Notes: generated by a model not told the origin, from the sequence alone. A stretch of DNA of 7,770 nt from Desulfofustis sp. (GCA_029287755.1 JARFQM010000227.1:1-7770); one strand, 5' to 3'. Counted from the stretch's first letter, positions 1 through 5,665 are shown. Translations and numbers: made by a program.

Positions 1-567
1 GACACCGGGGGCGAAAAACTGCGGGTCAGTCTGCCTGGTAAGGTGCTGGGCAAAGAAATGGTCATCGAGCCCGATTATGTCGTGCTGTCCACCGGCCTGC
101 GGCCGCAGGAGGATGCCACGGAGTTTGCCAAAAAGTATAAATTGACCTGCAACATCGACGACTATTTTCTCGAGGCCCATGTCAAGCTGCGGCCGGTGGA
201 TTTTCCCAGCGAGGGGTTTTTCCTTGCCGGACTGGCGCACGCGCCGAAAAATCTCGAGGAGACTCTCAGCCAGTCGCTGGCCGCTGCGGGCCGGGCCGGT
301 GCCCTGCTGTCCAAGGAAAAGCTGACCGTTTCCGGCATCATTTCCAAACACAACCGGGATATCTGCATGTCCTGCCTGGCCTGCTTCAGAGCCTGCCCGT
401 TCGGCTCGCCGTTCATTGATGAAGACGGCATGGTGAGTCATAACGAAGTGAAATGCACCGGCTGCGGTATCTGTGCCGGCGTGTGTCCGGCCAAGGCGTT
501 CCAGGTCAACTTCTTCAGAGATGATCAGATTACCGCGATGATCGATTCTGTGACCGAGATCAACTAA
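1..567 (+). CDS. hdrA: HdrA-like heterodisulfide reductase subunit A, C-terminal part (5' end outside window)
   Basis: The reading frame is open from base 1 and ends at TAA 565-567, so only the last 188 residues are visible. Seen: the end of the flavin/pyridine-nucleotide-binding fold (VVLSTGLRPQED near residue 27, then a GFFLAGLAHAPKN segment followed by EETLSQSLAAAGRAG, both typical of HdrA). Two ferredoxin-type [4Fe-4S] motifs follow: Cys122-x2-Cys125-x2-Cys128-x3-Cys132-Pro and Cys152-x2-Cys155-x2-Cys158-x3-Cys162-Pro. HdrA is the FAD-containing cytoplasmic subunit that splits or merges electron flow between Fe-S partners in heterodisulfide reductase-like complexes. The next gene, 18 bases downstream, is mvhD, its usual electron-transfer partner, followed by metV-metF, so this copy probably serves methylenetetrahydrofolate reductase rather than a true heterodisulfide reductase. 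Whether hdrB/hdrC lie upstream cannot be seen. A GTG at 43 is an internal codon, not the start. Confidence 0.92.
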   Translation, partial: DTGGEKLRVSLPGKVLGKEMVIEPDYVVLSTGLRPQEDATEFAKKYKLTCNIDDYFLEAHVKLRPVDFPSEGFFLAGLAHAPKNLEETLSQSLAAAGRAGALLSKEKLTVSGIISKHNRDICMSCLACFRACPFGSPFIDEDGMVSHNEVKCTGCGICAGVCPAKAFQVNFFRDDQITAMIDSVTEIN

Positions 568-585
568 AGACCGAGGAGGATTTGA

Positions 586-1122
586 ATGACACCCGGTGAA
601 GAGAAAGAGGTAGCAGTAAATCCTGAAAAAGTCACGGGCGAGATTCCCCCTGACTGGAAGGCCAATATCATTGCCTTCGCTTGCCACTACTGCGCCTTTG
701 CAGCGGCCGACCTGGCCGGTGTCATGCGGCTCTCATACTCCCCAAGCGTCAAAGTGATCAGGCTTCCCTGTACCGGGAAGCTCGATCAGATTTATGTGTT
801 GCGGGCCTTTGAGCGGGGTATTGACGGCGTCTTCGTGGCCGGCTGACTTCCCGGTCAATGTCATTTCCTGGAAGGAAATACCAACGCCGCCAAACGGGTC
901 GAACAAGTCAAGAGAAGCCTGCGTACCGTCGGGGTAAATCCGGAGCGGCTGCGGTTTTTTAATCTCTCGGCAGCTCAGGGACCTCGGTGGGCTGAAATAT
1001 GTACTGAATTTTCCAAGAAAATCACCGAACTCGGACCCTCTCCGATCTGGGTGGCGCTGAAGTCCAAAAAAGGCGTCGTCTCCCAGGTACAGGAAGATAT
1101 CTCCGAAGTTGCTGAAGAATAA
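586..1122 (+). CDS. mvhD: MvhD/FrhD-like hydrogenase delta subunit, selenoprotein with in-frame TGA (Sec87)
   Basis: ATG 586 follows a strong GAGGAGGA ribosome site (573-580). The frame meets TGA at 844-846 but continues without another stop to TAA 1120-1122, giving 178 residues, near the usual size of MvhD/FrhD domains. Family signs lie on both sides of the TGA: FACHYCAFAAADLAG (Cys33, Cys36), LPCTGKLD (Cys62), then VAG-Sec-LPGQCHFLEGN (Sec87, Cys92), and FFNLSAAQGPRWAEI before the C-terminal helix. In relatives the Sec87 position is the first Cys of GCxxGxCHY, a likely ligand of the [2Fe-2S] cluster. The protein relays electrons between HdrA and a partner, either a hydrogenase or, as the neighbours suggest, MetVF. 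Sec at this subunit is known from methanogen VhuD and some deltaproteobacterial homologues. A nonsense mutation is the alternative, but similarity beyond the TGA, the Cys-equivalent position and the following hairpin argue against it. Ordinary annotation would call only an 86-aa fragment. Confidence 0.9.
844..846 (+). other. Selenocysteine UGA codon (Sec87 of MvhD)
   Basis: The TGA is in frame between GTG-GCC-GGC and CTT-CCC-GGT-CAA-TGT-CAT, at the first Cys position of the family motif GCxxGxCH(Y/F). The next base is C, a context known to be permissive for selenocysteine insertion in bacteria. Reading it as Sec joins two halves that both match MvhD/FrhD. The role of Sec as a cluster ligand is inferred from the Cys homologues. 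Confidence 0.88.
853..882 (+). promoter_or_regulatory. Putative bacterial SECIS hairpin in mvhD
   Basis: Just after the TGA, ATTTCC (863-868) pairs perfectly with GGAAAT (874-879) around the loop TGGAA (869-873). A second short helix, GGT (853-855) with ACC (880-882), stacks directly on the 3' side and leaves a 7-base bulge on the 5' side. The apical loop contains GG, and its first G (870) is 24 bases from the end of the TGA. Bacterial SECIS elements are small hairpins with a G in the apical loop within roughly 16-37 bases of the UGA, so this fits. SelB binding is inferred. The six-pair A/T-containing stem is short, and it was found by eye, not by a folding program. Confidence 0.7.
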
Positions 1123-1161
1123 TGATGTCAGGCCGATTAGACTGATAAAGGAGTAAAGGCT

Positions 1162-1824
1162 ATGATCGTTGGCGAACAGAAACCATGTGAAGGATTCTGG
1201 GAAATGGTCAAGGACCACAAGCAGTTGACTGTTTTCGGCTGCAACACCTGCGTGGCCGTCTGCCACCAGGGAGGCAACAAGGAGGCAGGAATCCTCGCCG
1301 CTCAACTGAGGATGAGAGCCAGCCAGGATGACGTTGACATCGAGATTATCGACAGCGGCATCGAAAGGCAGTGCGAGCACGAGTTTTTTGAAAAGACCGA
1401 AGAACTGGTCCAGAAATCGGAAGCGGTGCTCAGCCTGGCCTGCGGCATCGGGGTGCAGTTTATGGCGACGAAATATGAGGCAACTCCGATCTACCCGGCC
1501 CTGAACACCACCTTTCTGGGTGACGTCCCTGAAACCGGCTTTTTCACCGAAAAATGTCAGGCCTGCGGTGATTGTGTGCTGGGGGTGACCGGCGGTGTCT
1601 GTCCGGTAAGCCGCTGTGCCAAGCGTTTGTTCAACGGACCGTGCGGGGGCTCCACCACTGGCAAGTGCGAGATTTCCAAGGAGACGGAATGCGCCTGGCA
1701 ACTTGTGGTTGACCGGCTGGAAGCCTTGGGACGCCTCGACACTTATGAGAAGGTGATGCCTCTCAAAGACTGGTCGAAAGACCGCTCCGGAGGACCTCGG
1801 TCATTCAAATTGGAGGACTTCTAA
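1162..1824 (+). CDS. metV: MetV, Fe-S/zinc partner subunit of methylenetetrahydrofolate reductase (MTHFR C-terminal-domain protein)
   Basis: The 220-residue protein starts at ATG 1162, eight bases after an AGGAG site (1149-1153). It has the layout of the MTHFR_C family. An N-terminal domain carries Cys27-x2-Cys30-x3-Cys34 (GCNTCVAVCHQGGNK) and Cys71 and Cys94. A C-terminal cysteine-rich module has Cys132-x2-Cys135-x2-Cys138, then GGVCPVSRCAKRLFNGPCGG with Cys147, Cys152 and Cys161, and Cys169 and Cys177. In acetogens MetV forms a tight complex with MetF and supplies Fe-S clusters and zinc that pass electrons to the flavin of MetF; this family knowledge supports the same role here. It lies 39 bases after mvhD, and its TAA overlaps the metF start (TAATG), so MetV and MetF are probably translationally coupled and made in equal amounts. 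The cofactor type at each cysteine group cannot be decided from sequence. Confidence 0.92.
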   Translation: MIVGEQKPCEGFWEMVKDHKQLTVFGCNTCVAVCHQGGNKEAGILAAQLRMRASQDDVDIEIIDSGIERQCEHEFFEKTEELVQKSEAVLSLACGIGVQFMATKYEATPIYPALNTTFLGDVPETGFFTEKCQACGDCVLGVTGGVCPVSRCAKRLFNGPCGGSTTGKCEISKETECAWQLVVDRLEALGRLDTYEKVMPLKDWSKDRSGGPRSFKLEDF

Positions 1825-2759
1825 TGGTAGCGACAGCAACCGGCAGCAAACTCGAGAGGGTACTGAAGAACGGTCATCAGGCAGTTACCAGCGAATGCGG
1901 TCCTCCACGCTCCAGCGACCCGGCCCATATCAAGGAAAAGGGAGAACTGATCAAAGACCATGTCGATTCAATCAATGTCACCGATAATCAGACTTCGGTA
2001 ACCAGACTCTGCAGTCTGGCAGCCTGCATTCATCTGAAAGGCATGGGGCTTGATCCGGTGCTTCAGATGGTGGTCCGCGACCGCAATAGAATCGCCCTGC
2101 AGAGCGACATTCTGGGCGCCGCCTCCTTCGGGATCAACAACATACTGTGCCTGTCCGGCGATCATCAGAGTTTCGGCGACAGTCCCCAGGCCTCGAACGT
2201 CTTCGATCTCGATTCGATGCAGCTCGTGCAAACAGTCAGGCACATGCGGGACGAGGGCAAGTTTCTCAGTGGTGACGAGATCAAGGTCCCGCCCAGTATG
2301 TTCGTCGGGGCTGCCGCCAACCCATTTGGCGACCCCTTCAAAATCAGGGTGCCGCGGCTGGCCAAGAAGGTTGCCTCCGGGGCGGAATTTATCCAGACTC
2401 AGTGCATCTACAATCTCGATAAATTTGAAAAGTGGATGGAAGGCGTCAGGGCTCGAGGACTTCATGAGAAGGTCTATATCTTAGCCGGAATTACCCCCCT
2501 GCGCTCGGTGGGTATGGCTCGTTATCTGCAGAAAAACGTGCCCGGCATGGATGTGCCCGACGAGCTCATTGAACGCATGAAAGGCGTCGATAAAAAGAAA
2601 CAGTCAGATGAGGGCATCACCATCGCCGTCGAGTCGATTCAGCGTCTCAAGGAAGTGGAGGGCGTTGCCGGATTCCACGTGATGGCCATCGAATGGGAAG
2701 AAAAGGTACCTGAAATCGTCGAACGCTCGGGGCTCTATCCAAGACCGCAGATAGATTGA
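1824..2759 (+). CDS. metF: Methylenetetrahydrofolate reductase, MetF
   Basis: This 311-residue TIM-barrel flavoprotein reduces 5,10-methylene-THF to 5-methyl-THF (or the reverse) in the methyl branch of the Wood-Ljungdahl pathway. Family marks: the N-terminal VTSECGPPRSSDP, where Glu24 matches the catalytic Glu of MTHFR; SINVTDNQTS near residues 49-58; ILCLSGDHQSFGD, where Asp113 matches the conserved flavin/folate-site Asp; FVGAAANPFGDP at 160-171; FIQTQCIYN at 189-197; and ILAGITPLRSVG at 219-230. It lacks the long regulatory C-terminal region of eukaryotic enzymes. The ATG lies inside the metV stop (TAATG) with GGAGG at 1812-1816 as ribosome site. No NAD(P)H-binding extension is present, which fits a MetVF-type enzyme fed by the HdrA-MvhD module encoded upstream. 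It is the last gene of the operon and a strong terminator follows at 2800. Confidence 0.95.
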   Translation: MVATATGSKLERVLKNGHQAVTSECGPPRSSDPAHIKEKGELIKDHVDSINVTDNQTSVTRLCSLAACIHLKGMGLDPVLQMVVRDRNRIALQSDILGAASFGINNILCLSGDHQSFGDSPQASNVFDLDSMQLVQTVRHMRDEGKFLSGDEIKVPPSMFVGAAANPFGDPFKIRVPRLAKKVASGAEFIQTQCIYNLDKFEKWMEGVRARGLHEKVYILAGITPLRSVGMARYLQKNVPGMDVPDELIERMKGVDKKKQSDEGITIAVESIQRLKEVEGVAGFHVMAIEWEEKVPEIVERSGLYPRPQID

Positions 2760-2799
2760 TGGTCAGGTCGCCTGAACTTTTCTAAATATAAGAGAAGAA

Positions 2800-2830
2800 A
2801 AAAGGAGGGAAGCGACGCTTCCCTCCTTTT
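2800..2830. terminator. Bidirectional rho-independent terminator between metF and perR
   Basis: A perfect 14-base inverted repeat, AAAAGGAGGGAAGC (2800-2813) and GCTTCCCTCCTTTT (2817-2830), encloses the loop GAC. On the + strand it ends in TTTTGTG, 40 bases after the metF stop. Read on the - strand it is followed by a run of six T with further pyrimidines, 20 bases after the perR stop. One element can therefore end both convergent transcripts. Confidence 0.88.
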
Positions 2831-2850
2831 GTGTTTAATGGTGCAGGGGG

Positions 2851-3267
2851 TTAGTTGGTGGCTGACTCTGCCTGATTGTCAGCGCAGGTTTCGCAGATAC
2901 CGGAGAATTCGATATGATGACCAAGTACCTGGTAGTCAGTGGTATCGGCAGCCAGCTGATCGAGTTGCGGCATGGCGCCGAGTTCAATGTCGTCAACCTT
3001 GCCGCAGCGCGTGCAGCGAATGTGGTAGTGGAGTTCAGTGGTCGCATCGAAGCGCTTCTGTGAGCCACCCACTTCCAGTTTCACTATCATACCGTTGTCC
3101 GCCATCAACTCCAGATTACGATACACGGTGCCGAGCCCGATCCTAGGCAGCCGCTTACGCACCATGTCATAGACCTCGTTGGCGGTCGGATGGGTTTTTA
3201 CTTTGGCCAGTTCTTCGAGAATAACCTGGCGCTGCGGGGTCAGCCTTATGTCGCTCTGAGATTGCAT
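2851..3267 (-). CDS. perR: PerR-type peroxide/metal-responsive repressor of the Fur family
   Basis: The 138-residue protein has an N-terminal winged helix (LTPQRQVILEEL, HPTANEVYDMVRKRL, GLGTVYRNLELM) and a C-terminal dimer domain. Structural zinc: Cys85-x2-Cys88 and Cys125-x2-Cys128. Regulatory metal: His26, Asp74, His80, His82 and Asp93. All nine positions sit at a constant offset of 11 from the B. subtilis PerR ligands (His37, Asp85, His91, His93, Asp104, Cys96/99/136/139). Asp rather than Glu at the Asp104 position is the feature linked to peroxide sensing in PerR. It therefore probably represses oxidative-stress genes when Fe or Mn is bound and is inactivated by metal-catalysed oxidation of His26 or His80. 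Start ATG 3267 (- strand) has only a weak ribosome site. It is monocistronic, converges on metF, and a Fur/PerR-like box lies about 30 bases upstream, suggesting autoregulation. A plain Fur role remains possible. Confidence 0.9.
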   Translation of the reverse strand: MQSQSDIRLTPQRQVILEELAKVKTHPTANEVYDMVRKRLPRIGLGTVYRNLELMADNGMIVKLEVGGSQKRFDATTELHYHIRCTRCGKVDDIELGAMPQLDQLAADTTDYQVLGHHIEFSGICETCADNQAESATN

Positions 3268-3298
3268 AGGGAGCTCTGTCGTGGTTCTGATTAATCAA

Positions 3299-3313
3299 TG
3301 ATAATGTGTATCA
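3299..3313. promoter_or_regulatory. Fur/PerR-type operator upstream of perR
   Basis: TGATAATGTGTATCA matches the 7-1-7 Fur-family palindrome TGATAATnATTATCA: the left half is perfect and the right half matches 5 of 7. The perfect inner palindrome is ATGATA (3298-3303) and TATCAT (3309-3314) with a 5-base spacer. It is centred about 39 bases upstream of the perR start codon, inside the expected promoter, so it probably mediates autorepression. A further TTATCTTATC run (3317-3326) adjoins it. No -35/-10 pair could be fixed with confidence. Confidence 0.62.
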
Positions 3314-3448
3314 TTCTTATCTTATCGCAATGCACCATTTTTACAAGCCTTCAATGCCAAATTCTGTGAAAAATCTATTGTTTGCTAAATGACAGGGGCC
3401 CTATACTTACCTCTGAAATTAACAAATTGACTCTGGTGTTTCCACTTT

Positions 3449-3464
3449 GGCTTGATGGCTTGAT
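3449..3464. repeat. Tandem duplicate of GGCTTGAT
   Basis: GGCTTGAT occurs twice head to tail (3449-3456 and 3457-3464), just beyond the stop codon of the radical SAM gene. It is probably a chance or slippage repeat. It does not form a terminator: no strong hairpin with a T-run was seen after the - strand gene. Confidence 0.5.
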
Positions 3465-3467
3465 GCC

Positions 3468-4754
3468 TCAAGGGTTCAGGCAGGGGTTGTAATAACCGAA
3501 GCGCAGGGAGGGAAAAGCGGCTTTGATTCTGGCCAGCCACTCACGGATGCCGCAGGCGGCAGAGGTGGCAGTGGAGCCTATCTCGGCAAGGTACCATTCC
3601 GGGTCGATATTGAGATTGCGAAGCTGGATAAAATCGGGCCCGGTCTCCGCGATGAGCTTCAAGAATGCTTCAGTCTCCTGCTCCGAGTCGGTAAAACCGG
3701 GCAGGATAAAGTAGTTCAATGACACGAAGCCCCCAGCCTGCTTCATCGCTAGGACTGAATTTCTGACCTCAGAAAACCCGTAGTCTCTAGGCCGGTAGTA
3801 GTTATGATAAAAAGTCTCACGAGCTGAATTGAGACTGACCCGGATTGAATCGAGACCCGCCTCCCGCAGGCGGGCGATTGACTCGGGTCGGCTCGCATTG
3901 GTGTTGCAGTTTATCGTGCCTCTGCCGGTGAGCCGCCGCATTTCTTTAATAGCACTTTCCAGCAGGTCGGCTTGAAGCAGCGGCTCTCCTTCGCACCCCT
4001 GGCCAAAACTTACCACCGGGCGTGCGGCGTTATCCAGGTGGGCGACTCCCACCTCGGCGACCTCCCTGACCGAAGGGGTGAACTGCAGCCGTTCCTGGGT
4101 GGAGGGGCAGCATTCCGAGGGCTGCAGGGAAATGCAGCCGAGGCAGCGGGCGTTGCAGCCGGGCGAGGTAGGCAGCGGTGCTTCCCAGCGCTCCAGAAAA
4201 TAGTTGCGCGCCGCCGGGCAGCGATACGTCAGGCAGCAGGTGCCGAGATGCTGAATCAGGCGGTTGTCAGGAAAGTGCTTGAGTGCGCGAGCGGTGCGTG
4301 TATCGATGCGTTGCTGGTCGAACTGGGTGAAGTCCTGCCGGCAGTCATAATCGCTGCGGAACCCCGCCGCCCAGAACTTGCCATCATGCCAGCCAACCGC
4401 CGTGTAGGCGAAGAGCGGCAGCAGAGGTCCATTTTCTTGAGTCTGGTACGCAGCCGTCAGGGTGGAGGTGTGAGCCGGGGCCATGAAAGCGGCAACCCCG
4501 TATATCTTGCGTCCCGGGTAACGAGGGTCTTCCTCAAGGAGGAGCGGCTCGCCGCTGAGCGGGTCAATGCCCACCGGCAGACGGCCTGGCAGGGTGAAAA
4601 AATCGCTGCCCGGTGGCAGTTCGATGAGATCCTCGAGGGCTGGTTCAAGGTAACGACCATGGGCCATACCGGCCATGCCCAGTTCCGGGAAGTCGAGGAT
4701 GTTCCCCGACTCGTCGCAATAGACCAGAGAGGGAAGCGCAGCGGGATGGGTCAC
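3468..4754 (-). CDS. Uncharacterised radical SAM protein with an extended cysteine-containing N-terminal region
   Basis: The 428-residue protein carries the radical SAM cluster motif Cys200-x3-Cys204-x2-Cys207 (SPGCNARCLGC), followed by core strands VVSFGQGCEGEPLL (248-260, the GGEP-like SAM-binding site), INCNTNASRP (281-290), LDSIRVSLNSA (301-311) and SLNYFILPGF (345-354). About 200 residues precede the core, much longer than in a minimal enzyme, and include Cys173, Cys174 and Cys179 close to the barrel, plus Cys215/Cys216 just after it; these could hold a second Fe-S cluster. The reaction and substrate are not recognisable. It starts at GTG 4754 (- strand), overlapping the TGA of the upstream 141-aa gene as GTGA, so the two are translationally coupled and probably act together. 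The own ribosome site is poor, in line with coupling. The opposite-strand frame here is long but has no family features. The family call is firm; the function is unknown. Confidence 0.88.
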   Translation of the reverse strand: MTHPAALPSLVYCDESGNILDFPELGMAGMAHGRYLEPALEDLIELPPGSDFFTLPGRLPVGIDPLSGEPLLLEEDPRYPGRKIYGVAAFMAPAHTSTLTAAYQTQENGPLLPLFAYTAVGWHDGKFWAAGFRSDYDCRQDFTQFDQQRIDTRTARALKHFPDNRLIQHLGTCCLTYRCPAARNYFLERWEAPLPTSPGCNARCLGCISLQPSECCPSTQERLQFTPSVREVAEVGVAHLDNAARPVVSFGQGCEGEPLLQADLLESAIKEMRRLTGRGTINCNTNASRPESIARLREAGLDSIRVSLNSARETFYHNYYRPRDYGFSEVRNSVLAMKQAGGFVSLNYFILPGFTDSEQETEAFLKLIAETGPDFIQLRNLNIDPEWYLAEIGSTATSAACGIREWLARIKAAFPSLRFGYYNPCLNP

Positions 4755-5176
4755 CTCGGTCGCAATACCTTTGTTATCGAATCGATGGCCCGGTAAATAT
4801 CGATGTCTTCACCAAACACATCCTGGATGTCGGGGTGTTCGATGAGGTCTTCGATGATGTACTGGGTGAGGTACAGGGTAACAATGTTGGGGTCCTGGAC
4901 CAGGGTGCGAACCGGGGCAAGTTTCATCTGGAGATCGAAATCTTCCAGCAGATGGAGAGATCTGAACTGATTTTCCAGGGACTTGCGGATCGACTCAACC
5001 GAGGTGGTTTCGATGATGTTTCTGTCAATCAGGCGCTGACAGAGTTTGGTTGCCAGCGGTTCGGCGTGATCTCTGGCCAGCATGAACATTTTCCGGCGCT
5101 CCTGCTCCCGTTTTCTGTCAATTGCTCGAACCGCTTTGTCGGTGGCACGGTTTGGGTTGACATGTATTTTGGCCAT
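4751..5176 (-). CDS. Conserved-looking 141-aa cytoplasmic protein of unknown function, coupled to radical SAM gene
   Basis: I do not recognise this protein. ATG 5176 (- strand) has a clear AGGAG site (complement of 5183-5187) with six-base spacing. The N-terminus is very basic (AKIHVNPNRATDKAVRAIDRKREQERRKM written in part: IDRKREQERRK near residues 19-29). The rest looks mainly helical and acidic towards the end, with IIEDLIEHPDIQDVFGEDID near 107-126 and a short basic tail KVLRPR. There is one cysteine (Cys46), no signal peptide and no membrane segment, so it is probably cytoplasmic. Its TGA overlaps the GTG start of the radical SAM gene, making a two-gene unit. By position it could be a partner, substrate or adaptor of the radical SAM enzyme, but nothing in the sequence proves it. 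It is too long for a typical ribosomally made peptide precursor and shows no Cys- or Gly-rich core. Confidence 0.78.
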   Translation of the reverse strand: MAKIHVNPNRATDKAVRAIDRKREQERRKMFMLARDHAEPLATKLCQRLIDRNIIETTSVESIRKSLENQFRSLHLLEDFDLQMKLAPVRTLVQDPNIVTLYLTQYIIEDLIEHPDIQDVFGEDIDIYRAIDSITKVLRPR

Positions 5177-5204
5177 TTAGCTCTCCTGAAGAAACCGCGA
5201 ACAA

Positions 5205-5219
5205 CGGGCCGGCCGCCCG
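5205..5219 (-). repeat. Small GC-rich hairpin in the leader of the 141-aa gene
   Basis: CGGGC (5205-5209) pairs with GCCCG (5215-5219) around CGGCC, and includes the 8-base palindrome GGCCGGCC (5207-5214). On the - strand it lies about 30 bases before the start codon and would be in the mRNA leader. It is short and may have no function. Confidence 0.35.
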
Positions 5220-5390
5220 CTGGCTGGTTTTGTTTGTATTGTGGATAACTGACAAAAGTATGAAAGGTACCGCATAGCACCCCTCACTTTATACCGAAAT
5301 AGTAAATATCACTAGAATAAAGTACAGTGTTTTTTTTAGGTGAGCACTTGAATAGTAGAATCCGCGCGGTGGGGCGGCAGCGTTTCTTGA

Positions 5391-5443
5391 ATTTTGTCTG
5401 CCGGAGGGATGACAGCTATTGCTGCATGGCTTTCTGACAAAAT
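5391..5443. repeat. Nested inverted repeat, possible structured RNA element
   Basis: ATTTTGTC (5391-5398) is the exact reverse complement of GACAAAAT (5436-5443). Inside it, CAGC (5413-5416) pairs with GCTG (5421-5424) around TATT. ATGACAGCT (5409-5417) is also complementary to AGCTGTCAT (5607-5615) near the next gene, an alternative pairing. Eight-base repeats of this spacing arise by chance fairly often in 480 bases, so function is uncertain. Confidence 0.35.
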
Positions 5444-5463
5444 ATCGGATCATATTAGGATAG

Positions 5464-5512
5464 GGGTGAATGGCAGCTGCGCCACCCGCTTGCACCTTGT
5501 GTTTATTCACCC
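5464..5512. repeat. Inverted repeat GGGTGAAT...ATTCACCC
   Basis: GGGTGAAT (5464-5471) is the exact reverse complement of ATTCACCC (5505-5512), separated by 33 bases, with two further G-T pairs possible inside. It begins 20 bases after the previous inverted repeat and ends shortly before the likely pal promoter, followed by GCAGAAAAAATAG. It could be the 3' hairpin of a small RNA read on the - strand or an operator, but no T-run supports a + strand terminator. Confidence 0.35.
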
Positions 5513-5528
5513 GCAGAAAAAATAGTTC

Positions 5529-5556
5529 TTGTATTTGAGGTTAATCTTTCTATATT
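5529..5556 (+). promoter_or_regulatory. Possible sigma-70 promoter for the pal-like gene
   Basis: A -35-like TTGTAT (5529-5534), a 16-base spacer and a -10-like TATATT (5551-5556, 5 of 6 to consensus) precede the gene. Transcription would start near 5563, leaving a leader of about 100 bases with a possible bulged hairpin at 5614-5634. The -35 box is weak. Confidence 0.4.
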
Positions 5557-5665
5557 TGACCAGTTAAGAACAGTACGATTCTTTTCGTTTCTGTCGACTG
5601 AAAAAGAGCTGTCATGGGCACAGGTTGTTGCCATTATATATTATTGATAACAGGAGGTTTTAATT

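Larger units (their letters stand above)
5189..5665. other. Long AT-rich intergenic region between divergent units
   Basis: About 480 bases separate the - strand 141-aa gene from the + strand pal-like gene. No convincing coding frame was found: a 73-codon - strand frame (5289-5510) lacks a ribosome site and has no protein-like composition. The region should hold promoters for both units. Seen: a TATAAA on the - strand (complement of 5288-5293) without a good -35, an eight-T run at 5331-5338 without a hairpin before it, two 8-base inverted repeats listed separately, and a likely + strand promoter near 5529-5556. A small RNA is possible but unproven. Confidence 0.6.

Noticed and set aside
586..846. 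mvhD as an 86-aa truncated gene or pseudogene
   Set aside because: Similarity to MvhD continues without a break for 91 codons after the TGA, the TGA sits at a conserved Cys position, and a SECIS-like hairpin follows.
733..1701. Long - strand open frame (322 codons) across mvhD and metV
   Set aside because: It is antisense to two genes with clear family motifs, has no recognisable domain, and its apparent openness reflects codon bias on the other strand.
3448..3464. Possible sigma-54 promoter (TTGGCTTGATGGCTTGAT)
   Set aside because: The -12 element is out of register by one base and no + strand gene follows; the similarity comes from the tandem 8-mer.
3972..4796. 274-codon + strand frame opposite the radical SAM gene
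   Set aside because: The - strand product has the radical SAM motif and core strands in order; the + strand frame is Arg/Ala/Gly-rich with no domain.
4835..5248. 137-codon + strand frame opposite the 141-aa gene
   Set aside because: No ribosome site or operon context; the - strand frame has AGGAG and overlaps the next gene's start.
5289..5510. 73-codon - strand frame in the intergenic region
   Set aside because: No ribosome site, no homology signal and odd composition; it spans the inverted repeats.
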